Assembly (NCBI GenBank): GCA_021823385.1
Contig: JAKAOC010000043.1
Span: 1-10,050 of the forward strand
DNA length: 10,050 nucleotides
Source of the DNA: Actinomycetes bacterium
GTDB taxonomy: Bacteria > Actinomycetota > Acidimicrobiia > Acidimicrobiales > Acidimicrobiaceae
Direction of reading: 5' to 3'
Of the stretch, positions 1 to 7,060 are shown one piece after another. The notes below the pieces were generated by a model. That model ran no database searches. It was not told the DNA's origin and worked only from the letters and a program-made list of their open reading frames with translations. Position 1 is the stretch's first letter; every line of letters begins with the position of its first letter. A program made the position numbers and the translations under genes.

Positions 1-99
1 CACTCCTCTGGGAATCTCCAGATCAACCGAGTCGACGGCGACCTTGGCCCCGTAGCGCTTGGTCAGTCCCTCGGTCTTGATGGCTGCGTCAGTCTGCAT
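1..99 (-). CDS. ABC transporter ATP-binding protein, N-terminal 33 residues (continues outside window)
   Basis: Thirty-three codons run from ATG at 99-97 to the window edge. The peptide contains IKTEGLTKRYGAKVAVDSVDLEIPRG, the typical first two strands of an ABC ATPase. The aromatic Tyr of 'KRYG' is the A-loop residue that stacks on adenine. The Walker A motif would follow just outside the window. This opening resembles drug/lipid-export type ATPases, but the substrate cannot be told from 33 residues and the partner permease is not visible. It lies 58 nt after the glycosylase stop on the same strand. No Shine-Dalgarno is seen before the ATG. The reading frame stays open further upstream, but the family's N-terminus fits this start. 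The gene is too short here for more to be said. Confidence 0.8.
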   Translation of the reverse strand, partial: MQTDAAIKTEGLTKRYGAKVAVDSVDLEIPRGV

Positions 100-105
100 A
101 TGGCC

Positions 106-111
106 ATGGTA
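106..111 (-). promoter_or_regulatory. Possible -10 box before the ABC ATPase gene
   Basis: TACCAT on the minus strand (four of six matches to TATAAT, including TA and the final AT) ends 6 nt before the ATG at 99. That distance would place the transcript start on the A of the ATG and give a leaderless mRNA, which fits the lack of a Shine-Dalgarno. No good -35 is found 16-18 nt upstream, so this is a weak call. Confidence 0.25.
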
Positions 112-157
112 TGCGGACCCCGAGATTTCGACATGAAACCCCCGGATGATTCGGTGA

Positions 158-820
158 TCATCCAAAAGTATGGTTGTTAGACCCGCTGGGATGGGGGGAG
201 ACGAACCGGCTGCCCGGATCGAAGAACCTCCACTGCAACTCCTTGCCACCACTCACCCCGATCCGGGTCGACACACCGACGGCCTGGCCAACCGGCGCAT
301 TGTCGTCATGGAGGAAGCAGACCGGGGCCCCGGGAAAGCAGGCGTCCATACCGGAATCGGCCACCGTCGCTCCTACCCGGCGGCCGAGCCTTCCGGGTCC
401 AACCGCGCTGGAACGAAGCACACTGTTGTCGGGGTCGCTTACCAGGCGGCCCGATTCCGTGTCCCTGGTAAACAGCTCTCCCGCCCGGATAAGGACTCCG
501 GAGGGCTCGCCCTCCAAGGCGCCCACCACGTTTACGCAGTTGTGCATCCCATAGGTGAAATAGACGTAGAGATGTCCCGGCGGCCCGAACATCGGAGCGT
601 TTCGCCTCGTCGGCCCCCGAAAGGCGTGCGAAGCCGGATCGTCTCCGCCCCGATAGGCCTCGGTCTCGGTGATCCGCAGGAGCCGGCTCCTGTAGAGCAG
701 GTAGGACCCTACGAGCGAGCGCGCCAGTTCTATGGTGTCGAGACCGAACTCCTCGCGGGCAATGGGACGGAACCCCGCCGAGCGCAAACCGGCGCGGTCG
801 AGAGCCTCAGGCGATCGCAT
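158..820 (-). CDS. 3-methyladenine DNA glycosylase (AAG/MPG family)
   Basis: 220 aa from the ATG at 820; stop TGA at 160-158. It is a base-excision-repair enzyme that removes alkylated purines by cutting the N-glycosidic bond. Seen: the family core LLRITETEAYRGGDDPASHAFRGPTRRN, where Glu54 of ETEAY aligns with the catalytic Glu of human AAG, Tyr56 with its intercalating Tyr, and His65 with the active-site His eleven residues on. MFGPPGHLYVYFTYGMHNCVNVV (77-99) is the second hallmark, AVGPGRLGRR a third, and the C-terminus shows RFFDPGSRFVS. The start is uncertain: no Shine-Dalgarno precedes this ATG, and the frame stays open inside argH with another ATG at 850. The ATG at 820 gives a normal length and a 14-nt overlap with argH. 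The link to arginine synthesis is positional only; relatives sit near argH in several actinobacteria. Confidence 0.92.
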   Translation of the reverse strand: MRSPEALDRAGLRSAGFRPIAREEFGLDTIELARSLVGSYLLYRSRLLRITETEAYRGGDDPASHAFRGPTRRNAPMFGPPGHLYVYFTYGMHNCVNVVGALEGEPSGVLIRAGELFTRDTESGRLVSDPDNSVLRSSAVGPGRLGRRVGATVADSGMDACFPGAPVCFLHDDNAPVGQAVGVSTRIGVSGGKELQWRFFDPGSRFVSPHPSGSNNHTFG

Positions 821-2207
821 CAGGCTGGAGAGCGTCCAGTCGCTTGGCATCGAGTTGCAGGCGCTCCACGAAGCGGCCACGCTGCATGGTCACCGCGTCA
901 ATGCCGGAGCCGCCTCTCGTTGCCCGCATTTTCACCGACTCGCCCGGCTCCAGAAGGCGGGCTGCCTCCTCGCCAAGCATGGGGTGAGCGGACACAAGCT
1001 CCTCCAGCGGCACTTGGCGCTCGATCGAATCGCGCACCAGCCCGCCCACTACGGCGTGCGCCTTGCGGAAAGGCATTCCCGCACGCACGAGGAAGTCGGC
1101 CAGGTCTACAGCACAAAGGTATGGCGACTCCGCTGCCTTGCGCATCCTGGCGTAGTCAAACGAGGCGGTTTGCAGCATGCCTCTCACCGCAATCAGTCCC
1201 CGCCTCACCTGAAGAATCGCATCGAAGAGCGGCTCCTTGTCCTCCTGCAGGTCACGATTGTAGGAAAGAGGAAGGCCCTTCAAGGTGGCAAGGAACCCCG
1301 TCAGGTGGCCGATCAGCCTCCCGGTCTTGCCTCTGGAGAGTTCGGCGATGTCGGGATTCTTCTTCTGGGGAAGCATCGAGGAGCCAGTCGAGTAGGCGTC
1401 GTCGAGGCGGATGAAGCCAAATTCCTCCGTGGACCAAAGCACCACCTCCTCGCCGATCCTGGAAAGATGGACACCGATCAGGGAAAGGTCGAAAAGGGCC
1501 TCGGCAATGAAGTCACGGTCGGACACCGCGTCCAGCGAGTTCTCGAAGGGGGCGCTGAATCCAAGCAGCGCTGCCGTGTAACCCGGATCGAGCGGAAGCG
1601 AAGAGCCACCCAGGGCTCCCGCCCCCAGCGGGGAGACGTCCATCCGGTCGATGGTGGAGAGAATCCGGTCGAAGTCGCGCGAGAGCGCCCAGCCGTGAGC
1701 CAACAGGTGATGGGCAAAGAGCACCGGCTGCGCCTTTTGCATGTGGGTGTAGCCCGGCATGTAGGCATCCTTGGCCTCGTCAGCCAAGTCGCTCAGGGTT
1801 TGGGCAAGCTGAAGCAGGCGCGAAGCGACCGAGGCCAGCTCCCGGCGGGTGAAGAGCCGCATGTCGGTTGCCACCTGGTCGTTGCGGCTCCTGCCGGTGT
1901 GCAGCTTGGCTCCCGCCTCGCCGGCTATTTCGGTGACCCTGCGCTCGATTGCGGTATGAATATCCTCGTCGTAGGGCTCGAAGGAGAAGGTTTCACCGAG
2001 CAGCTCAGCCTCGACTTGAGCGAGCGCGGCCACAAGCGCGGCCGCCTCGTTGGCATCAAGCATCCCGGCCCGCTCGAGCCCGGCAAGATGCGCCCGAGAG
2101 CCGGCGATGTCGTCCAGAGCGAGCGCCTTGTCGAAGCTGAGCGACTCGGTGAACTCCCAAAGCTCCGCGGACGGCTCGGAGCTGAATCTTCCATGCCAAA
2201 GCGTCAT
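807..2207 (-). CDS. argH: Argininosuccinate lyase
   Basis: 466 aa, ATG start with AGGAAG about 9 nt ahead. It cleaves argininosuccinate to arginine and fumarate, the final step, and belongs to the fumarase/aspartase superfamily. The N-terminus MTLWHGRFSSEPSAELWEFTESLSFDKAL is typical. Superfamily regions are present: KLHTGRSRNDQVATDMRL (101-118); GYTHMQKAQPV (152-162) with His155, the likely general acid/base region; and the signature GSSMLPQKKNPDIAEL (275-290), whose second Ser (277) corresponds to the catalytic serine. YNRDLQEDKEPLFDA (316-330) and TRGGSGIDAV (430-439) are C-terminal family blocks. Length is normal. The last 14 nt overlap the probable start of the downstream glycosylase gene, so the two are probably co-transcribed. 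Confidence 0.97.
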   Translation of the reverse strand: MTLWHGRFSSEPSAELWEFTESLSFDKALALDDIAGSRAHLAGLERAGMLDANEAAALVAALAQVEAELLGETFSFEPYDEDIHTAIERRVTEIAGEAGAKLHTGRSRNDQVATDMRLFTRRELASVASRLLQLAQTLSDLADEAKDAYMPGYTHMQKAQPVLFAHHLLAHGWALSRDFDRILSTIDRMDVSPLGAGALGGSSLPLDPGYTAALLGFSAPFENSLDAVSDRDFIAEALFDLSLIGVHLSRIGEEVVLWSTEEFGFIRLDDAYSTGSSMLPQKKNPDIAELSRGKTGRLIGHLTGFLATLKGLPLSYNRDLQEDKEPLFDAILQVRRGLIAVRGMLQTASFDYARMRKAAESPYLCAVDLADFLVRAGMPFRKAHAVVGGLVRDSIERQVPLEELVSAHPMLGEEAARLLEPGESVKMRATRGGSGIDAVTMQRGRFVERLQLDAKRLDALQPDAIA

Positions 2208-2276
2208 CGACTGCCACTTCCTCGGCCGGGCAGGCCACTTGGGCCGGCTCCGCCATCGACTATCGGAGCGAGCGCG

Positions 2277-3461
2277 CTAGCGCTGCTTCCTCGCCCAGGT
2301 CTCCACGCCAAGGCCCCAAATGCGGACGAATCCTTCGGCATCGGAGTGCCTGAAGGCGTCCTCCTTCTCATAGGTGGCAAGCTCGTAGTCGTAGAGGGAG
2401 GACGGCGAGCGCCGGCCGTTCACATACACACGGTTGGGCTCTGCCACGAGTCTCACCTCCCCACTCGCGTACCGCTGGGTGTAGGCCATGAATTCACTCA
2501 ATGCCTCGCGGAGGGGAGAAAACCAAAGCCCATCATAGACGAGCTCACTAAAACGGGTCGACAGGCGGGCCTTCTCATGCGCCAGATCCCTCTCCAGGGT
2601 GAGGCTCTCCAGGTCGGCATGGGCAAGGATGAGGCCCAAAGCGCCGGGGGCCTCATAGACCTCGCGGCTCTTGATCCCCACGCGGCGGTTCTCCACCATG
2701 TCGAGGCGCCCGAATCCAAAGGCTCCCAACCTGGTATTCAGCGTCTCGATCACCTCGGCGAAACCCAGAGGGTTTCCGTCCACCGCCACAGGGCGGCCCT
2801 GGTCGAAGGTGATCACGATCTCCTCGGCCTGGGTCTTGGTCGGTACCGTCATCTCATAGACGTCGCCAGGGGGCGGCGCCCACGGGTCCTCCATCTCGCC
2901 GCACTCGACCGCCCGTCCCCACAGGTTGGCATCGATCGAGTAGGGCTTCTCCTTGGACGCCCGGATCGGGATGGCGTGCTTCTCGGCGTAGTCGATCGAA
3001 TCCGCCCGCGAGAACCCCCACACCCTGACAGGCGCCTCGATGGCAAGATCCGGGTTCAGCGCGCGAATGCCGACCTCGAAGCGGACCTGGTCGTTGCCCT
3101 TGCCGGTGCAGCCATGGGCCACCGCCCCGGCCGAATACTCCTTGGCCACCCGGACCAAATGGCGCACGATGACCGGGCGCGACAGCGAGGAGACCAAGGG
3201 GTACTGCCCCTCATAGAGTGCGTTCGCGTGCAGGGCCGGCAGGACGAAGTCATTTGCGAATTCGGTGCGCGCATCGACCACTTCGACCGCGATTGCGCCC
3301 GCCGCGATGGCGCGATGCCGAATGACCTCGAAGTCACCACCCTGGCCAACGTCCACCGCCATGGCGACGACGTCGTACCCCATCTCCTCACCGAGCCACT
3401 TGACAGCCACCGAGGTGTCCAGTCCGCCCGAATAGGCCAGCACGATCCTCTTCTTGCTCAA
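2277..3461 (-). CDS. argG: Argininosuccinate synthase
   Basis: 394 aa, starting with TTG (3461-3459). This start is well supported: AAGGAG lies 7 nt upstream and the protein opens MSKKRIVLAYSGGLDTS, the usual N-terminus. The enzyme condenses citrulline and aspartate with ATP to give argininosuccinate, AMP and pyrophosphate. Seen: the ATP-pyrophosphatase loop AYSGGLDTS (9-17), HGCTGKGNDQVRFE (116-129) with citrulline/aspartate contacts, YSIDANLWGR (174-183), and GRLDMVENRRVGIKSREVYEAPG (251-273). Length is typical of bacterial ArgG. It follows argR after 62 nt and precedes argH after 69 nt; I see no convincing promoter in either gap, so co-transcription with the upstream genes is likely. Confidence 0.97.
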   Translation of the reverse strand: MSKKRIVLAYSGGLDTSVAVKWLGEEMGYDVVAMAVDVGQGGDFEVIRHRAIAAGAIAVEVVDARTEFANDFVLPALHANALYEGQYPLVSSLSRPVIVRHLVRVAKEYSAGAVAHGCTGKGNDQVRFEVGIRALNPDLAIEAPVRVWGFSRADSIDYAEKHAIPIRASKEKPYSIDANLWGRAVECGEMEDPWAPPPGDVYEMTVPTKTQAEEIVITFDQGRPVAVDGNPLGFAEVIETLNTRLGAFGFGRLDMVENRRVGIKSREVYEAPGALGLILAHADLESLTLERDLAHEKARLSTRFSELVYDGLWFSPLREALSEFMAYTQRYASGEVRLVAEPNRVYVNGRRSPSSLYDYELATYEKEDAFRHSDAEGFVRIWGLGVETWARKQR

Positions 3462-3468
3462 CTCTGTG

Positions 3469-3474
3469 CTCCTT
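3469..3474 (-). promoter_or_regulatory. Ribosome binding site supporting the TTG start of argG
   Basis: AAGGAG on the minus strand lies 7 nt before the TTG at 3461-3459. No ATG or GTG start fits the conserved N-terminus of ArgG, so this site decides an unusual TTG initiation. Confidence 0.75.
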
Positions 3475-3523
3475 CTCGTTCCATTCGATAATGCTCTTGC
3501 CGTCGAGCCCTTGACTCAGGCCC

Positions 3524-3991
3524 TCAGACTTCGTCCACGCCGGCCATGCGGGCAAGCAGATCCCGCAGTGCGTCGGCCTCTCCGAACTTGGTAACCACCA
3601 TGATGGTGTCGTCACCGGCAACGGTGCCGAGAACCCCATCGATGGTGGTGTGGTCCATGGCCGAAGCCACGACGTGCGCCGACCCAGGCGGAGTCTTGAT
3701 AAGCACCAGGTTCCCCGATGCCACCAGCTCCACAACCCACTCCGAGAGAACCCGGCGTAGATGATCGGCATCGGCCGAAGTGTCCCTGAGGTGCGACGGC
3801 ACCGCGTAGACCAGCTCGCCTCCGGGAACTTTTACCTTGATCGCGCCGAGCTCCTCCAGGTCGCGTGAGACCGTGGCCTGGGTGGCCTCTATGCCGACCC
3901 GGGCCAGCAGCCCAACCAGCTGGGCCTGAGAGCTGACGAACTCGGTCTCCAGAAACTTGCTTATCTGATACTGCCTACGGTTCTTAGCCAT
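3524..3991 (-). CDS. argR: Arginine repressor ArgR
   Basis: 155 aa from the ATG at 3991. It is a hexameric, arginine-binding DNA-binding protein that represses arg genes when arginine is plentiful. The N-terminal winged helix-turn-helix spans about residues 1-65, with the recognition region ATQATVSRDLEELGAIKV (37-54). The C-terminal arginine-binding/oligomerisation domain carries LIKTPPGSAHVVASAMD and GTVAGDDTIMVV, whose GDD acidic residues contact arginine in the family. ATG at 4006 and TTG at 4009 are in frame upstream but have no visible Shine-Dalgarno. The ATG at 3991 has GGTGG about 4 nt ahead and gives a normal length, so it is preferred; the exact start is moderately certain. Lying inside the operon, argR should repress itself through the element upstream of argC. 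Confidence 0.95.
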   Translation of the reverse strand: MAKNRRQYQISKFLETEFVSSQAQLVGLLARVGIEATQATVSRDLEELGAIKVKVPGGELVYAVPSHLRDTSADADHLRRVLSEWVVELVASGNLVLIKTPPGSAHVVASAMDHTTIDGVLGTVAGDDTIMVVTKFGEADALRDLLARMAGVDEV

Positions 3992-4054
3992 CTCGCCACC
4001 GCTCATCAACAGTTGTCATCATCCCATCCCGGACCATCAGTTGCCAGGCGTATC

Positions 4055-4954
4055 TCATCCTGTGACCGCCCAGTAGAGGACCCCCTTGAAGGCCGGCATC
4101 CGGTTGGCGGCCTGCTGGTAGACAACGCTGGCCGACGAGTCCATCACCTCATCGGTCACTTCTTCGCCTCTGTGAGCAGGCAGGCAGTGCATGAAGATCG
4201 CATCGTCGGCGGCCTTGGCCATCAATGCCGCGTTCACCTGGAAGCGCGGCCCGAAAATCGACCGCCGCACAGCGGCCTCCGACTCCTGCCCCATGGAAGT
4301 CCAGGTGTCGGTATAAACGACTTGGGCTCCACGAACGGCCTGCAGGGGATCCTCGCCGAAGGTGACCTCGCCCATGCCGGCGAGCGTCTCTCGCGTGCCG
4401 GCGTCGAAGCCGTAACCCTCGGGAGAGGCAACGCGGACTTTGGCACCGGCCAAGGTTGCCGCCTCGGCAAGGGAAAGCGCCACGTTGTTGGAGTCTCCCA
4501 AGTAGGCGATCTCGACGCCTCGCAGCTCGCCGAAGCGCTGCTCGATCGTCAGAAGGTCGGCCACCGCCTGACAGGGGTGGGAGCGGTCCGAGAGCAGATT
4601 GATGACGGGGACGGCCGACCCGGCCTCGCGAAGTGAGCCCGCCATCCGCTCCAGCACCCGATGATCGAAGACCCGCGCCGCAATTGCAGAGTGATAGCCG
4701 GCCAGCACCTTGGCGATGTCTTCGGCCGACTCGCGTTTATCGATGCCGACTTCCGCATCCGTGATGTACAGCGGATGAGCGCCAAGCGCGACCGCGGCCA
4801 TCTCCGAGGATGACCGCGTTCTGAGGGACGGCTTCTCGAAGACGAGCGCAACCCCCCTACCTGCCAGGATCGGCGGCAGGTCCGCCGAGGCGTAGCCCAG
4901 AACAGCCTCGAGGCCCTCGCGCCCCAGGGCCGACACCACAAGGAAATCTCTCAT
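4055..4954 (-). CDS. argF: Ornithine carbamoyltransferase
   Basis: 299 aa, ATG start overlapping the argD stop (ATGA), with a purine-rich GGGAGAGG just upstream. It makes citrulline from ornithine and carbamoyl phosphate. The carbamoyl-phosphate loop is FEKPSLRTR (39-47), with the Ser-x-Arg-Thr motif at 43-46. HPCQ (126-129) is the ornithine-type version. DTWTSMG (216-222) is the ornithine-binding SMG loop, and HCLPAHRGEEVTDEV (256-270) is the second signature. These separate it from aspartate carbamoyltransferase. Oddities: the segment after the phosphate loop reads RSSSEMA where the family usually has RvSFEvg, and the linker between the first helix and the loop is several residues shorter than usual. 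The enzyme is therefore compact and rather divergent, though all key residues are present. A 63-nt gap separates it from argR. Confidence 0.96.
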   Translation of the reverse strand: MRDFLVVSALGREGLEAVLGYASADLPPILAGRGVALVFEKPSLRTRSSSEMAAVALGAHPLYITDAEVGIDKRESAEDIAKVLAGYHSAIAARVFDHRVLERMAGSLREAGSAVPVINLLSDRSHPCQAVADLLTIEQRFGELRGVEIAYLGDSNNVALSLAEAATLAGAKVRVASPEGYGFDAGTRETLAGMGEVTFGEDPLQAVRGAQVVYTDTWTSMGQESEAAVRRSIFGPRFQVNAALMAKAADDAIFMHCLPAHRGEEVTDEVMDSSASVVYQQAANRMPAFKGVLYWAVTG

Positions 4955-6162
4955 CCCGCCTCTCCCTCACTCGCCAGCCGCGCAAGCGCCAGGGCGCGGC
5001 CCAGCTTGGATACCGCCAGCTCCATCTCCTCGTCGGAAACCACCAGAGGCGGGGCAAGCCGCACCAGCGAGTCGCCGATTGCGTTCACGATCAACCCCTC
5101 CTCCAGCGCGGCGGCCTGGGTCGCCCTGGCCAGCGGCTGATCGAGCTCGACGCCCAGCAGGAGACCGCTCCCCCTGACGCCCGCCACGCCGGAAAGCCGC
5201 TCGATGGCCGCCGTCAGGCGTTTGCCTTTGGCGCGGGCCGTCGCCGGGGCGTCGAGCTCGATCAGAGCTTCGATCGTCGCCTTGGCCGCCGCCATGGCGA
5301 GCGCTTGACCACCGTAGGTCGTGCCGTGATCCCCAGGCTGGAAGGCCGCGGCGATCTCTGCCCGCGCGAACAGAGCCCCGACCGGGAAGCCGGAGGCAAT
5401 CGCCTTTGCCAGCGTGACCATGTCCGGAGAGATTCCAAGCCGCTGGAAGGCGAACCAATCGCCGGTGCGCCCGAAGCCGGTCTGCACTTCGTCGACTATC
5501 AGGAGGGCGCCGTTAGCCGTGGTGAGCTCCCGCGCGGCCAAGACGAACTCATCGGGCACCAGAACCACGCCCGCTTCGCCCTGCACAATCTCCAGCATCA
5601 CCGCAGCGACATCTCCGTGGGCCAGCTCCGCCTCGAGGGCGCCGATGTCGCCGGGGCGGAGATGTGCGAATCCGGGCACCAGTGGCTCGAAGGGACGCTG
5701 CTTGGAAGACTGTCCGGTCGCGGATAGCGCGCCCATGGTTCGCCCGTGGAAGCCGCCCTCCAGAGCGAGGATCCTACGACGGCTGTCGCCGCCGAAGCGG
5801 CGCGCGAGCTTTATTGCGGCCTCATTGGCCTCAGCGCCCGAGTTGCCGAAGAAGACGCGACCCTCCCCCAAGGCGAGCAACTCCTCGATGTGGCGGGCCA
5901 CCTCCGGTGCATGCTCGTTGGCGAAGAAGTTGGAGGTGTGGATAAGCTTGGCCGCCTGCTCCGAGATGGCTGCCGTCACCGCCGGGTGGCAGTGGCCGAG
6001 CGAGCAGACCGCAATGCCTGAGAGAAAGTCCAGCACCTCCCGGCCGTCTTCGTCCACAAGGACACATCCCGAACCCGAGACGAAAGCCGCCAGTGGCGAA
6101 CCGTAGTTGTTCATGAGATATCGCTTGGAGGCTTCCACTAGCCCGTTCTCGGACCCGCTCAC
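4951..6162 (-). CDS. argD: Acetylornithine aminotransferase
   Basis: 403 aa, GTG start overlapping the argB stop (GTGA). A strong Shine-Dalgarno (AGGAGG at 6174-6169) lies 6 nt ahead. It is a class III PLP aminotransferase converting N-acetylglutamate semialdehyde plus glutamate to N-acetylornithine and 2-oxoglutarate. Seen: FGNSGAEANEAAIKLAR (105-121), which binds the cofactor phosphate; GGFHGRTMGALSATG (136-150); LIVDEVQTGFGRTG (221-234) with the PLP-ring Asp224; and LAKAIASGFPVGAL (251-264) with the Schiff-base Lys253. GTTYGGQALA (280-289) matches the usual 'GTfGGNplA' with Gln in place of Asn. Length and order are typical of ArgD. Relatives such as succinylornithine or ornithine aminotransferase share these motifs, but the operon position settles the role. 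It overlaps argF by ATGA. Confidence 0.96.
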   Translation of the reverse strand: MSGSENGLVEASKRYLMNNYGSPLAAFVSGSGCVLVDEDGREVLDFLSGIAVCSLGHCHPAVTAAISEQAAKLIHTSNFFANEHAPEVARHIEELLALGEGRVFFGNSGAEANEAAIKLARRFGGDSRRRILALEGGFHGRTMGALSATGQSSKQRPFEPLVPGFAHLRPGDIGALEAELAHGDVAAVMLEIVQGEAGVVLVPDEFVLAARELTTANGALLIVDEVQTGFGRTGDWFAFQRLGISPDMVTLAKAIASGFPVGALFARAEIAAAFQPGDHGTTYGGQALAMAAAKATIEALIELDAPATARAKGKRLTAAIERLSGVAGVRGSGLLLGVELDQPLARATQAAALEEGLIVNAIGDSLVRLAPPLVVSDEEMELAVSKLGRALALARLASEGEAG

Positions 6163-7049
6163 GCTGCCCCTCCTTCTTCCTTTGCCACCACCATGGTGCC
6201 GATGCCCGAGTCGGTGAAGATCTCGAGCAGCAGCGAGTGCTCCATCCGGCCATCGAGCACGTGGGCGGAGCCGACCCCGGCTGCGAGAGCGTCGAGGCAG
6301 CTCTTGAGCTTGGGAATCATTCCCGCGGTCGCGGATCCTCGCTCTAGCATTTGCGCCAGCCCCTCCGCCGAGATGCGCGTGATCAACGAGCCCGGATCGG
6401 GGTAATTCGCATAAATGCCCTCGACGTTGGTGAGATAGATGAGCTTCTCGGCCCGAATCGCACCGGCGATGGCGCCGGCCACGACGTCGGCGTTGATGTT
6501 GTAGGCCTGGCCCTGGCGATCCACCCCGACGGTAGCCACCACCGGTATCATGCCCTCTCCCAGCAATCGCTGCACGATCTCCGGGTTTATGCTGGCCACT
6601 TCTCCTACGAAACCCAGGTCGCCCGGAGCCGGCTCGGCGATGATGAGGCCGGTGTCCGCCCCTGAAAGGCCCACCGCGAGCGGAGCGAACCGGTTGATGG
6701 CCCCGACGATCTCTGGGTTCACCTTGCCCATGAGAACCATCTGAACCACTTCGAGCGTGGCCGCATCCGTGACCCGCAGCCCCCTCTCGAAACGGCTCTC
6801 AATGGCCAGGCGCGCGAGCATCTCCCCGATCTGGGGCCCGCCGCCGTGAACCACAACGGGCTTTATCCCCACCGACGCCATCAAGACCACATCCCGGGCA
6901 AAAGACTCGAGCGTGGCCGCTTCGCTAGCGTCGGCGATGGCGTTGCCGCCGTACTTCACGACGAACACGGATCCGGCGAAGCGCCTTATGTAAGGAAGGG
7001 CCTCGGAGAGCACCCCGGCCTTGATCATTGCGACCTCTAGATCGTCCAT
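6159..7049 (-). CDS. argB: Acetylglutamate kinase (arginine-sensitive type)
   Basis: 296 aa from the ATG at 7049. It phosphorylates N-acetylglutamate with ATP and belongs to the amino acid kinase family. Seen from this start: VVKYGGNA (30-37) with the phosphate-binding Lys32, VVVHGGGPQIGE (65-76), GLRVTDAATLEVVQMVLMGKVN (90-111), YNINADVVAGAIAG (183-196) and LTNVEGIY (206-213). The N-terminal helix ending LPYIRRF, and the C-terminal DGRMEHSLLLEIFTDSGIGTMV, are features of hexameric enzymes inhibited by arginine, so feedback control is likely. A GTG three codons earlier (7058) also opens the frame. The ATG is preferred because AGGTGA lies 5 nt before it and the GTG falls within that site. The gene begins 9 nt after the argJ stop and overlaps argD by GTGA. 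Confidence 0.95.
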   Translation of the reverse strand: MDDLEVAMIKAGVLSEALPYIRRFAGSVFVVKYGGNAIADASEAATLESFARDVVLMASVGIKPVVVHGGGPQIGEMLARLAIESRFERGLRVTDAATLEVVQMVLMGKVNPEIVGAINRFAPLAVGLSGADTGLIIAEPAPGDLGFVGEVASINPEIVQRLLGEGMIPVVATVGVDRQGQAYNINADVVAGAIAGAIRAEKLIYLTNVEGIYANYPDPGSLITRISAEGLAQMLERGSATAGMIPKLKSCLDALAAGVGSAHVLDGRMEHSLLLEIFTDSGIGTMVVAKEEGGAA

Positions 7050-7054
7050 CGCCG

Positions 7055-7060
7055 TCACCT
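7055..7060 (-). promoter_or_regulatory. Ribosome binding site that decides the argB start
   Basis: AGGTGA on the minus strand is fully complementary to the 3' end of 16S rRNA, and lies 5 nt before the ATG at 7049-7047. It overlaps the argJ stop codon TAG (7061-7059), so ribosomes ending argJ would sit on it. It contains the GTG that would otherwise be read as the argB start. Confidence 0.75.

Noticed and set aside
170..1414. Another long plus-strand open frame over the glycosylase gene and the end of argH.
   Set aside because: The translation has low-complexity Arg/Pro/Ser content typical of a shadow frame, and the opposite strand explains the conservation.
2208..2276. The 69-nt argG-argH gap, searched for a terminator or promoter.
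   Set aside because: It is GC-rich with no clear hairpin plus T-run, and there is no -10/-35 pair. Only a purine-rich site before argH is visible.
732..3491. A 919-codon open frame on the plus strand, antisense to argH and argG.
   Set aside because: It lies opposite two complete genes with clear motifs. Long antisense frames are expected when GC-rich codon use suppresses stop codons. Its translation is rich in Arg, Gly and His with no recognisable domain.
3482..3493. Small inverted repeat CATT/AATG in the argR-argG gap, considered as a second ARG box or promoter.
   Set aside because: Only four base pairs match, there is no good -35/-10 pair, and the longer symmetry seen upstream of argC is missing. 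It is best left as chance.
3992..4054. The 63-nt argF-argR gap, searched for an internal promoter or operator.
   Set aside because: No convincing -10/-35 pair or palindrome was seen. The in-frame ATG (4006) and TTG (4009) of argR fall here without a Shine-Dalgarno.
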